From: JBIOYL01 sp044870185
GTDB taxonomy: Bacteria > Actinomycetota > CALGFH01
Length of the DNA: 15,545 bases
Assembly (NCBI GenBank): GCA_044870185.1
Contig: JBIOYL010000258.1
Span: forward strand, 1 to 15,545
Direction of reading: 5' to 3'
Shown: piece by piece, positions 6,704 to 12,919 of the stretch
How positions within the stretch are numbered: position 1 is the stretch's first letter
Layout of the letters: each line of letters opens with the position of its first letter
Program-made: the position numbers and the translations under genes
The notes under the pieces: model-generated
What the model was told of the DNA's origin: nothing
Seen by the model: the letters and a program-made list of their open reading frames with translations, nothing else
Databases searched by the model: none

Positions 6704-7540
6704 TCAAAGGTCCCTGAGCGCCGCGATGCGCTGGTCCAGCGGTGGGACGGCCGCGAACCGCTCCCAGGATGGGGCGTCGCCGTTCGGGCCGGGCGGCGCC
6801 ACCCACAGGTGGCGCAGCCCCACGCTGCCGGCCTCCAACGGGCCGGCGCTGGTCTGCAGCTTGGCCAGGGCGCTTGCCAGCCCGGGCGGGTAGCGGGTGA
6901 GGTAGGCGCCGGCCTCGTCGGCCTCGAACTCCAGCCGGCCGGGCGCGGCCAGCGCAAGCAGCGGCGCCAGCGGGGACAGCAGCACGGCTGCCAGGCCGTA
7001 CAGCGCCCCCCCGCCTCGCCAGCGCCGCTCCCAGGCGAGCCCGGGCAGGCCGCCGAGGACCACCGCGGCGGTGCGCAGCCGCACGGCCGAGCTGCGCACG
7101 TGGGACAGCTCGTGGGCGAGGACGCCTTCGAGCTCGACCCGGTTGAGCGTGGTGAGCAGGCCGCGGGTGACCACGATGGCCGCCCGGGACGGGTTCGGGC
7201 CGACCGAGAAGGCGTTGGCGGCGTCGCTGTCGACCACGTACAGCCGGGGCATGGGCAGCCCGGCCGCCTCGCACAGCCCCTCGACCAGATTGTGGTAGCG
7301 GGGGTAGGTGGCCGGGTCGGCGGGGCTGGCCCGGGCGGCGGGCAGGGCCAGCCGCTCCCCGAGCGACGGGGCGGCGGCGACGGCCACGACCGCAACGGCC
7401 AGCAGGGCGGCGGCCAGCGCCCAGCCCCACCCGGACGGCAGCAGCAGGCCGGCCAGCACGCCGAGCAGGACCGGCCCGACGACGACGGCGGCGGCCACGG
7501 CCAGCCCGGCCCGCTGGTTGGCGGCGATCTGGGCGTGCAT
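6704..7540 (-). CDS. Membrane M48-family zinc metalloprotease (HtpX-like)
   Basis: M48B proteases degrade damaged or misassembled membrane proteins with an active site facing the cytoplasm. The 278-residue product has two N-terminal spans (about 12-34 and 38-58). It then has the conserved NAFSVG region (109-114), the zinc motif HELSH (143-147), and one or two hydrophobic segments (about 155-200). The third zinc ligand is in the EFEAD motif (204-208). It ends with PPLDQRIAAL, equivalent to the HPPL..RI segment of HtpX but with Val in place of His. The ATG at 7540 overlaps the stop of the upstream membrane gene by one base (TGATG), implying translational coupling. A hairpin follows its stop. 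Similar to HtpX but divergent enough that I leave the symbol blank. Confidence 0.88.
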   Translation of the reverse strand: MHAQIAANQRAGLAVAAAVVVGPVLLGVLAGLLLPSGWGWALAAALLAVAVVAVAAAPSLGERLALPAARASPADPATYPRYHNLVEGLCEAAGLPMPRLYVVDSDAANAFSVGPNPSRAAIVVTRGLLTTLNRVELEGVLAHELSHVRSSAVRLRTAAVVLGGLPGLAWERRWRGGGALYGLAAVLLSPLAPLLALAAPGRLEFEADEAGAYLTRYPPGLASALAKLQTSAGPLEAGSVGLRHLWVAPPGPNGDAPSWERFAAVPPLDQRIAALRDL

Positions 7541-7992
7541 CACGGCAGGATCGCCAGGCCGACCCAGATACCGAAGACGACCCAGGCCGCCACCACCAGC
7601 AGCGGGGTGAGGCCGCCGTAGGCACGCCCGGCGAACCCGGGTGGCGGCTCGGCGCCCGAGCGCACCTGCTGGTTGGCGACGCCGGCCAGCGGCAGCGCCA
7701 GGGCCAGGGCGATGCCGGTCGCAAGCCCCAGCAGCGCGCCCCAGCCGACGTAGGTGGCCGCCGTGAGCTGCTCGAACACGTACCGGTAGGCCAAGGCGAG
7801 CAGGACGCCGAGCACCAGGTGCAGCATGCCGCCGTACACGTACACCATCGGGCTGCGCTCGCGGCTGACCAGCCCGCCCTCGAAGCGGACCAGGTCGAAC
7901 CGGGTGAGCCGCAGGGCCAGGAAGCCCGCGTACACGACCGCCATCGCGATGGCGCCGAGAATCCCGCCCCAAAGGGCCGCTGCCACGTCCAC
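7540..7992 (-). CDS. Four-span membrane protein of unknown function, coupled to an M48 protease
   Basis: I do not recognise the family with certainty. The product from GTG 7992 has 150 residues and four clear hydrophobic segments: about 7-28 (starting LWGGILGAIAMAVV), 49-70, 80-103 and 127-148. A charged loop (30-48) follows the first, and a Pro/Gly-rich loop (105-126) precedes the last. Glycine-rich helices and the absence of catalytic motifs suggest a structural or regulatory membrane protein. GGGAGG lies four bases before GTG 7992 and ten before GTG 7986, so either may be used. The frame could extend to 8040, but those residues are Arg/Ala-rich and upstream of the ribosome binding site. 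It ends on the first base of the protease ATG, so the two probably act together. The insertion element ends about 80 bases upstream. Confidence 0.8.
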   Translation of the reverse strand: MDVAAALWGGILGAIAMAVVYAGFLALRLTRFDLVRFEGGLVSRERSPMVYVYGGMLHLVLGVLLALAYRYVFEQLTAATYVGWGALLGLATGIALALALPLAGVANQQVRSGAEPPPGFAGRAYGGLTPLLVVAAWVVFGIWVGLAILP

Positions 7993-8054
7993 CCTGCCTC
8001 CCGCTCGTCGTGCCTGCCTCGCCGATCCCGGCCGCGTCACCCCACGGCATGCTC

Positions 8055-8230
8055 CATGGCGCCTCTATCCTGCCGTGACTGCTCTGCCGGCTGAAGCCGG
8101 CAGTTTCTCAAGCCGCAGCGGCCTGACCAGAGCCCAGCCCGGCCCTGGTTGCGATGTTGCGGGCTCCGTTGTAGTCGGCGTCCCATGGCCCGCAGTCCGG
8201 ACACACCGTCCTATCTCGCTGAGGTCGTGT
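8055..8230 (-). ncRNA. Predicted omega (guide) RNA of TnpB, left boundary of scaffold approximate
   Basis: TnpB nucleases use an RNA made from the 3' part of tnpB and the right end of the element; the bases just outside the element act as the guide. Here the scaffold would end at 8075 and include the 8-bp hairpin 8084-8103. The guide would be the flank from 8074 downwards (GGCAGGATAGAGGCGCCATG on minus). This rests on family knowledge plus the inferred element end; the 5' limit near 8230 is a guess. Confidence 0.4.
8084..8103 (-). repeat. Right-end hairpin of the IS200/IS605-type element
   Basis: A perfect 8-bp stem with a 4-base loop starts four bases after the tnpB stop codon. On the minus strand it reads CTGCCGGC-TTCA-GCCGGCAG and is preceded by GAAA, the place where the guide tetranucleotide lies in related elements. 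TnpA is expected to bind this subterminal hairpin as single-stranded DNA. Confidence 0.75.
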
Positions 8231-9310
8231 GCATCTGGCGCCGCAGGCGTGGCAGTCGATGCTCGTGTAGGCCGGGTCCACCAGCACCATCCGCCGGCCA
8301 GCTTCTTCCGCTTTGCCGACAAGGATGCTGGTGAACTGTGCCCAGCCTGCGTCGAGGATCGAACGGTTCAGCCCAGCTTTTTGGGCCACGTTCCGCCCTG
8401 GCTCGGCGACGGTGCCCTTCGCCGAGGCGGTCATGTTGTCGACCCGCAGTCCTTCCAGAGCGATCGCGTCGCAACTGTTGATGAGCGTGCGGGCGGTCTT
8501 GTGGTGGAAGTCCCGCCTGCGGTTCCGGACCTTCCGGCACTCGCGGGCCAGCTTCCGGCAAAGGCGCTTCCGATTGCCCGACCCGCGCTGTGCCCGTTCC
8601 TTGCTGCGCTGGAGGTCCGCGATCCGTTCACGGGCGGCGTCCAAAAAGCGCGGGTTGTCGACCACCTCGCCGTCCGACGTGGTGAGAAAGCGGGCCACAC
8701 CCACGTCCACACCCACTGCTCGGCCGGTCGCCGGCAGTGGCACCGGGTCGATGTCGACGACCACGATCACATACCAGCGGCGGTGCTCCCGCTTGAGTTG
8801 GAGCGTCTTGACCGTGCCACTGATGCGGCGGTGCTGCTTTACCTTGACGCGGCCGACCGCCTGCAACGACGCGTACGCCCACCGACCATCCTCGGCCGGC
8901 TCCCACTTCGCCCCGTTACCGGCGACGAACAGCACTTGGTCGAACCGGCCGTACGGCTTGAACCGCGGATAGCCGGGCGGCGTCCCACCCTGCTTTCGGG
9001 CATGCTTGGGCTGCTTGTGCGCGTCCTTCGCCCGCTTGTAGAACGCTGCGAACACGACGTTCAGCCGGCGGAGGGTCTGCTGCTGCGCGGTGAACGAATG
9101 CCGGCCCTGCCCGTCCGGATCAGCCTGCCGGATCTGCTTGAGCTGGGCGGACTGGTCGCCATAGCCGATGCTGACCTTCCGCATACCCCACGCCTCGCGG
9201 CGCTCTTGTAGGGCCGCGTTGTACAGATCGCAATGATCCCGCAGCAGCCGTGTCGCCCTGCCCTCCTGCGGACGCGTCGGCCAGGCGCGCAGCTTGTAAG
9301 CGCGTCTCAC
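8108..9310 (-). CDS. tnpB: TnpB, RNA-guided nuclease of an IS200/IS605-type element
   Basis: TnpB is the ancestor-type RuvC nuclease related to Cas12, guided by an RNA from the element's right end; it cuts donor sites and helps retain the element. The 400-residue product has the N-terminal wedge/REC-like part (1-195), RuvC-I Asp202 in GVDVG, and a basic bridge-like helical region (225-270). RuvC-II Glu286 follows in IALEGL. The zinc ribbon is C353-x2-C356 and C370-x2-C373, and RuvC-III Asp379 lies in DADYNGARNI. All catalytic residues are present, so it is probably active. The GTG start at 9310 overlaps the tnpA stop in a GTGA arrangement. The end of the gene overlaps the presumed guide RNA. 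Composition does not look very different from the host. Confidence 0.93.
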   Translation of the reverse strand: MRRAYKLRAWPTRPQEGRATRLLRDHCDLYNAALQERREAWGMRKVSIGYGDQSAQLKQIRQADPDGQGRHSFTAQQQTLRRLNVVFAAFYKRAKDAHKQPKHARKQGGTPPGYPRFKPYGRFDQVLFVAGNGAKWEPAEDGRWAYASLQAVGRVKVKQHRRISGTVKTLQLKREHRRWYVIVVVDIDPVPLPATGRAVGVDVGVARFLTTSDGEVVDNPRFLDAARERIADLQRSKERAQRGSGNRKRLCRKLARECRKVRNRRRDFHHKTARTLINSCDAIALEGLRVDNMTASAKGTVAEPGRNVAQKAGLNRSILDAGWAQFTSILVGKAEEAGRRMVLVDPAYTSIDCHACGARCTRPQRDRTVCPDCGPWDADYNGARNIATRAGLGSGQAAAA

Positions 9311-9744
9311 GGCATGCCCTTAACAGGGCGGGTGGTCTGCTCTGCGATGTACCGGCGGATCGTCGGCTCCGACACCCGACCGACCGACGCGACCAAGTAC
9401 GACTTGGACCACAGGGTCGGCAGCCTGGACCGTAGCTGCCTGAACTCGGCGCGCAGGGTGCGGCTGGTCGCACCCTTGAGTTGGTGGGCGACTCGGGCCG
9501 GGGAGATGTCCGGTCCGCAGCGGACGAACAGGTGGACGTGGTCAGGCATGACCTCCAGCGCCTGGACCGTCCAGCCGTGCTCGGCACAGACCGTCGCGAT
9601 CAGCTCACGGAGCCGGTCAGCGACCCGGCCGCCGAGTACGGGACGCCGGTACTTCGGGCACCACACCAGGTGGTATCCGAGGCTGTGTACAGCGCCCGTA
9701 GTGCGGCCATATTCGCTGAGCGATCCCACGCGACGATTATACAC
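9307..9744 (-). CDS. tnpA: TnpA, Y1 (HUH) single-strand transposase
   Basis: TnpA excises and inserts the element as single-stranded DNA, forming a 5'-phosphotyrosine link. The 145-residue frame contains YHLVWCPKYRRPVL (24-37), the HUH metal motif in PDHVHLFV (His69 and His71), and the catalytic Tyr132 in TIRRYIAEQ near the C-terminus, all in normal spacing. No ribosome binding site precedes GTG 9744. That codon also overlaps a TATAAT promoter element at 9741-9736, so the real start is more likely GTG 9729 (140 residues), at or near the predicted first transcribed base. Its stop overlaps the tnpB start by four bases. Appears intact. Confidence 0.92.
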   Translation of the reverse strand: MYNRRVGSLSEYGRTTGAVHSLGYHLVWCPKYRRPVLGGRVADRLRELIATVCAEHGWTVQALEVMPDHVHLFVRCGPDISPARVAHQLKGATSRTLRAEFRQLRSRLPTLWSKSYLVASVGRVSEPTIRRYIAEQTTRPVKGMP

Positions 9745-9764
9745 ACGGCGTCGGGATAGTCGGC
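9736..9764 (-). promoter_or_regulatory. Promoter of tnpA with a perfect TATAAT -10 box
   Basis: On the minus strand a perfect TATAAT occupies 9741-9736. About 16-17 bases further upstream is CCGAC (9763-9759), a partial -35 match sharing GAC with TTGACA. Six bases after the box lies GTG 9729, an in-frame tnpA start, so the transcript may be leaderless, which is common in actinobacteria. In such GC-rich DNA a perfect AT-rich hexamer is unlikely by chance. Confidence 0.55.
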
Positions 9765-9790
9765 GGCTTCGTCGTTGCTCCCGATTCCCA

Positions 9791-9808
9791 TGCCGGACGA
9801 ATCCGGCA
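9791..9808 (-). repeat. Left-end hairpin of the IS200/IS605-type element
   Basis: A perfect 7-bp stem with a 4-base loop, TGCCGGA-TTCG-TCCGGCA on the minus strand, lies upstream of tnpA. It resembles the right-end hairpin in stem sequence and loop size, which is expected if one TnpA recognises both. TCAC follows 14 bases outside it. Confidence 0.7.
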
Positions 9809-9848
9809 ACCCCCGGAGGATCGTGATAGCCCGAGACCGCTCCCCGCC

Positions 9849-9873
9849 GGGCGGGCCCGTGGGCGCCCCGCCC
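9849..9873 (-). terminator. Possible hairpin terminator after pimA
   Basis: A 7-bp GC inverted repeat (9849-9855 with 9867-9873, 11-base loop) starts about 12 bases after the pimA stop on the minus strand. No T-run follows. It may end the pgsA-acyltransferase-pimA transcript before the insertion element. Confidence 0.3.
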
Positions 9874-9885
9874 TCCCGGGTGCGC

Positions 9886-10998
9886 TCACGCCGGGCGGCG
9901 GAGCACCTGGCCGTACACCTCGGCCACCTCGCCGGCCACCATGTCCCAGGCGTAGCGGGCGGCGGTGGCCCGGCCGACCTCGGCCAGCGCCGCCCGCCGG
10001 GCCGGGTTGTCGAGCAGGCCGCCGAGCGCCGCCGCCAGCGCCTCCGGGTCCCGCGGGGGCACGAGCACGCCCTCGTGGCCGTCGCGCACGATGTCACGGT
10101 AGCCGGAGATGTCGGAGCAGACCACGGGCAGCCCCATGGCCATCGCCTCGACCAGCACGATGCCGAACGACTCCCCCCCGAGCGAGGGGGCGCAGAAGAT
10201 GTCGGCCGAGGCGAAGTAGGAGGGCAGGTCCGCTTGCGGCACCATGCCGACGAACACCAGGTCGGGGCGCAGGCGCGGAGGCACCATGGCCATCGCCTTG
10301 TCCTGCTGGTGGGCGTCGTCGCGGCCGACCACCAGCAGCCGCAGGCGCGGGTAGGCCGACTTCAGGCGCAGGAACGCGCGCACCAGGTACTGCAGGCCCT
10401 TGCGCGGCTCGAGCCGCCCGACGAACAGGATCGTCGGGCCGCCGTCGGCGTAGGCCGGCAGGGGGTCCGGGCGGCCGAACAGCTCGGCCGGGACGCCGTT
10501 GGGGATGACGGTCATGGCGCCGCCGAAGTGGCGCTGCCAGGTGTCGCGGGCGCTCGGGCTGACCGCGATGCGGGCGGCGAGCTTGGCGAAGCTGCGGCGC
10601 AGCACCGGCACACCAAGCCGCAGCGCCAGCGAGCGGCCGAGGTTGGCGTGGAAGGTGCCGACCGCCGGCACCGGCGACTGGGCCACGGCCAGAAGACCGG
10701 TGCTCGGCGACAGCGGCTCGTGGGCGTGGACCAGGTCGTAGCGGCCGGCGGCCAGGGCCCGCCGGACCCGCACGGCCACCCGCGGCCCGAACGCGATGCG
10801 GGCCACCGAGCCGTTGTAGGGGATGGCGATCGCACCGCCGAGCGACACGAACCCCTCGCCGCCGACCGGCTTGGAGCTGGGCGCGAGGATGGTCGGCTCG
10901 TGGCCGAGCTTGCGCAGCTCGACGGCGAGGTAATGGACGTGGTTGCCCACCCCCCCAGGCACCGACCAGTCGTACGGGCAGACCAGGGCGACCCTCAC
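9886..10998 (-). CDS. pimA: PimA-like phosphatidylinositol alpha-mannosyltransferase (GT4)
   Basis: PimA transfers the first mannose from GDP-mannose to phosphatidylinositol on the cytoplasmic face of the membrane, starting phosphatidylinositol mannoside synthesis. The 370-residue GT-B protein has the N-terminal GGVGNHV loop (15-21), HAHEPLSPS (91-99), His117 in GTFHAN, IPNGV (165-169), the donor-site Arg195 and Lys200 in GRLEPRKGL, and the E-x7-E motif GGESFGIVLVE (Glu276, Glu284). These are the features of PimA, and the length matches. The start is GTG 10998, overlapping the acyltransferase stop (GTGA). The gene order with pgsA and the acyltransferase matches the mycobacterial PIM cluster. 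A related GT4 enzyme with another lipid acceptor is possible but less likely. Confidence 0.9.
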   Translation of the reverse strand: MRVALVCPYDWSVPGGVGNHVHYLAVELRKLGHEPTILAPSSKPVGGEGFVSLGGAIAIPYNGSVARIAFGPRVAVRVRRALAAGRYDLVHAHEPLSPSTGLLAVAQSPVPAVGTFHANLGRSLALRLGVPVLRRSFAKLAARIAVSPSARDTWQRHFGGAMTVIPNGVPAELFGRPDPLPAYADGGPTILFVGRLEPRKGLQYLVRAFLRLKSAYPRLRLLVVGRDDAHQQDKAMAMVPPRLRPDLVFVGMVPQADLPSYFASADIFCAPSLGGESFGIVLVEAMAMGLPVVCSDISGYRDIVRDGHEGVLVPPRDPEALAAALGGLLDNPARRAALAEVGRATAARYAWDMVAGEVAEVYGQVLRRPA

Positions 10999-12101
10999 GG
11001 CGCCGCCCCCGCCACCCTGCCGCGCCGGGACGCCGGGTCGGGCGGGGCGCCGTCCGGCTCCCCTTGAGGGGCGGGCTGGCCGGCCGGGGCCGCCTGGGCC
11101 GGGTCGGCCAGCCGGTCGTGCCGCTTCCCCGCCGGGTCGGCCGGGGCACCGTCCGACCCCTCCTGGTCGGCGCGCTCCCCCGCCGGGACGCGGGCTGCGG
11201 TCGCGGCCCGGCCCGGGCCGCGCCACAGCGGGCTGAGCACGTGCCATTGCTCGGGCCGCCGGCTGATCAGCCCCTCGAACTCGGTGGCGAGCGCCTGGGT
11301 AACCGCCGCGGTGTCGGTGCGGGCGTTCCCGCTCGGCTCGACGCGGACCGGCGGCCGGATGACGGCCTCCCAGCGGCCGCGGCGGCGGGCCTGGTAGACC
11401 GCGACCGGCAGCAGCGCGGCGCCGGTCCGCAGCGCCAGCGACGCCGGGCCGGCGGGCATGGTCGTGGCGGCGCCGAACATGCGCACCGGCACGCCGCGGC
11501 CGGTCAGGTCCCGGTCGCAGACCAGCGCGGCGAGCTGGCCGGCGCGCAGCACCCGCAGCACGCCGCGCAGCGCCTCGGCGCCATCGTCCAGCGGCAGGAT
11601 CTCCAGCCCGATGCTGCGGCGGTAGGCGGCGAAGCGCTCGTACAGCTCGGTGGGCCGCAGGCGCTCGACGACCACGGTGGTCGGGTAGCCGCTCGCGCCG
11701 AGCCAGGCCCCGCCCGCGTCCCAGTTGCCCAGGTGCGGGGTGGCGAAGATGACGCCGCGGCCGGCGGCGACCGCGGCGTCCAGGTGCTCGCGGCCGGCCA
11801 GGCGCAGGCTGCGCCGGAGCTGGTCGGGGGTCGAGTCCTCCAGCCGGAACGCCTCCACCCAGTAGCGCGCGTAGCTGGCGATCCCACGCCGGACCGTGAC
11901 CTCCAGCGTGCGCGCGTCGACGGTCGGGCCGAGCACCTGCCGCAGGTTGGCCCGCAAGGCGGCCCGACGGCCAGGCTCACGCCGGAAGTAGACGCGGCCG
12001 GCGGCCCGGCCGAGGGCGAACGCCAGCGGTTCGGGAAGCCGGCGGGCGAGCTCCCAGGCGAGGAAGTACCACCGGCCCGCCAATGCGTCCTGGTCGGTCA
12101 C
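10995..12101 (-). CDS. LpxL/HtrB-family acyltransferase, PatA-like (PIM acyltransferase)
   Basis: In mycobacteria the gene at this position (Rv2611c, PatA) acylates the mannose of phosphatidylinositol mannosides using acyl-CoA. The 368-residue product carries the catalytic HX4D motif HLGNWD (His123, Asp128), the VCDRDLTGRGV segment (194-204), and the conserved MPAGPASLALRTGAALLPV region (216-234). A membrane-associating N-terminus is present. After the expected end near SPLWRG (290-295) there are about 70 residues of Ala/Pro/Gly/Asp/Arg-rich low-complexity sequence, which are likely disordered and absent from the conserved domain. The start is GTG 12101, overlapping the pgsA stop (GTGA), and the stop overlaps the pimA GTG, so the three genes are translationally linked. 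Context supports PatA, though the acyl acceptor is inferred. Confidence 0.9.
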   Translation of the reverse strand: MTDQDALAGRWYFLAWELARRLPEPLAFALGRAAGRVYFRREPGRRAALRANLRQVLGPTVDARTLEVTVRRGIASYARYWVEAFRLEDSTPDQLRRSLRLAGREHLDAAVAAGRGVIFATPHLGNWDAGGAWLGASGYPTTVVVERLRPTELYERFAAYRRSIGLEILPLDDGAEALRGVLRVLRAGQLAALVCDRDLTGRGVPVRMFGAATTMPAGPASLALRTGAALLPVAVYQARRRGRWEAVIRPPVRVEPSGNARTDTAAVTQALATEFEGLISRRPEQWHVLSPLWRGPGRAATAARVPAGERADQEGSDGAPADPAGKRHDRLADPAQAAPAGQPAPQGEPDGAPPDPASRRGRVAGAAP

Positions 12102-12730
12102 CGACCGTGGTCCGCCTGCCAGACCCGCAGGATCCGCTGGACCACCGTGACCGCGGTGGCGGCCAGCATGATCCACAGGCCGACCACGACGTAGCCCAGC
12201 AGCAGGGCCAGGCCGAGCACGATGACCCGCTCCGGCCGCTCGGCGACGCCGACGTTGCAGTCGTAGCCCAGCGACTCGGCCCGCGCCTTCACGTAGGACA
12301 CCAGCAGCGACAGGCTGAGCACGACCGTGGCCAGCACCACCGCGCGCCCGTCGCCTGCGCGCAGCCCGAGCAGCACGATGCCGGTGAGCACCGCCGCGTC
12401 GGACAGGCGGTCCACCACCGAGTCGAGGAACGCGCCCCGCCGGCTGGCCTGGCCGGTGGCCTTGGCCACCGCGCCGTCCAGCATGTCGGGCAGGCCGGAG
12501 GCCAGGCTCACCAGGCCGCCGACGCGGCCGTGGCCAGTGGCGATCAGCACGCCGGCGGCGACGCTGCCGGCCAGCCCGATGCCGGTGAGGGTGTTCGCGG
12601 TGATCCCGACCTTGGCCAGGGAGCGGCCGGCGGGCTCGGTGACGTGGCGGAACGTGTCGCGGGCGTTGGACGAGAGCACGAGATCCTGGCTGGTCGGAGG
12701 TCGGAGGCGGGTCGTTGGACGAGCGGCCAT
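12098..12730 (-). CDS. CDP-alcohol phosphatidyltransferase (PgsA1/phosphatidylinositol phosphate synthase-like)
   Basis: This integral membrane enzyme joins CDP-diacylglycerol to an alcohol. Next to a PatA-like gene and pimA the expected alcohol is inositol phosphate, giving the lipid that PimA mannosylates. The 210-residue product has about six hydrophobic segments and the family motif D-x2-D-G-x2-A-K-x8-G-x3-D-x3-D at Asp82, Asp85, Gly86, Ala89, Gly99, Asp103 and Asp107. The usual Arg after Ala is Lys90. The spacing is exact. ATG 12730 has no ribosome binding site; GTG 12679 would give a product starting (M)LSSNARDTFRHV, closer to relatives, and may be the true start. First gene of the PIM unit and divergent from the EF-G-like gene. 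Phosphatidylglycerophosphate synthesis is the main alternative. Confidence 0.88.
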   Translation of the reverse strand: MAARPTTRLRPPTSQDLVLSSNARDTFRHVTEPAGRSLAKVGITANTLTGIGLAGSVAAGVLIATGHGRVGGLVSLASGLPDMLDGAVAKATGQASRRGAFLDSVVDRLSDAAVLTGIVLLGLRAGDGRAVVLATVVLSLSLLVSYVKARAESLGYDCNVGVAERPERVIVLGLALLLGYVVVGLWIMLAATAVTVVQRILRVWQADHGR

Positions 12731-12919
12731 GGTGGGCGGGACCGGCGGAGGCTAGCACGCCACGCGCCGGCGCTCAACGACCGCGCTGGCCAGGGTAGCG
12801 GAGCCCAGGCGAATCCGACAGGATCAGCGGTAGCATCGCGGCTCCCGGGAGGCCCCATCGGGCGAGCTGCATCGGGGCGAGCCGCGACCGACCGGTGACC
12901 GACGAGGGAGGCCCGATCC
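12731..12919. other. Divergent intergenic region between the PIM unit and the EF-G-like gene
   Basis: The region should hold two promoters. GGTAGCATC at 12829-12837 includes TAGCAT, a loose TANNNT -10 for the plus-strand gene, without a good -35. A strong GGGAGG at 12906-12911 lies eight bases before the GTG of the plus-strand gene. No other gene or RNA is visible. Confidence 0.45.

Larger units (their letters stand above)
8075..9822 (-). mobile_element. IS200/IS605-family insertion element carrying tnpA and tnpB
   Basis: The element holds a Y1 HUH transposase and TnpB in one transcript direction. Each end has a similar small hairpin: at the left (5') end 9791-9808, TGCCGGA stem with a TTCG loop; at the right end 8084-8103, CTGCCGGC stem with a TTCA loop, read on the minus strand. 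The tetranucleotide TCAC occurs just outside the left hairpin (9826-9823) and just after the right one (8078-8075). Members of this family insert next to a short target motif without target duplication and cut at a related motif at the right end, so I place the ends at 9822 and 8075 (1748 bp, a normal size). Both genes are intact. The hairpins are seen; the exact ends are inferred. Confidence 0.8.

Noticed and set aside
7826..9211. 461-codon plus-strand frame antisense to tnpB
   Set aside because: No recognisable domain; it crosses the element boundary and mirrors the intact tnpB frame.
8075..9822. Possible decayed or CRISPR-associated Cas12-like locus
   Set aside because: TnpB resembles Cas12 only through the shared RuvC fold. 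There is no repeat-spacer array and no cas1/cas2, and an adjacent intact tnpA plus end hairpins identify an insertion element.
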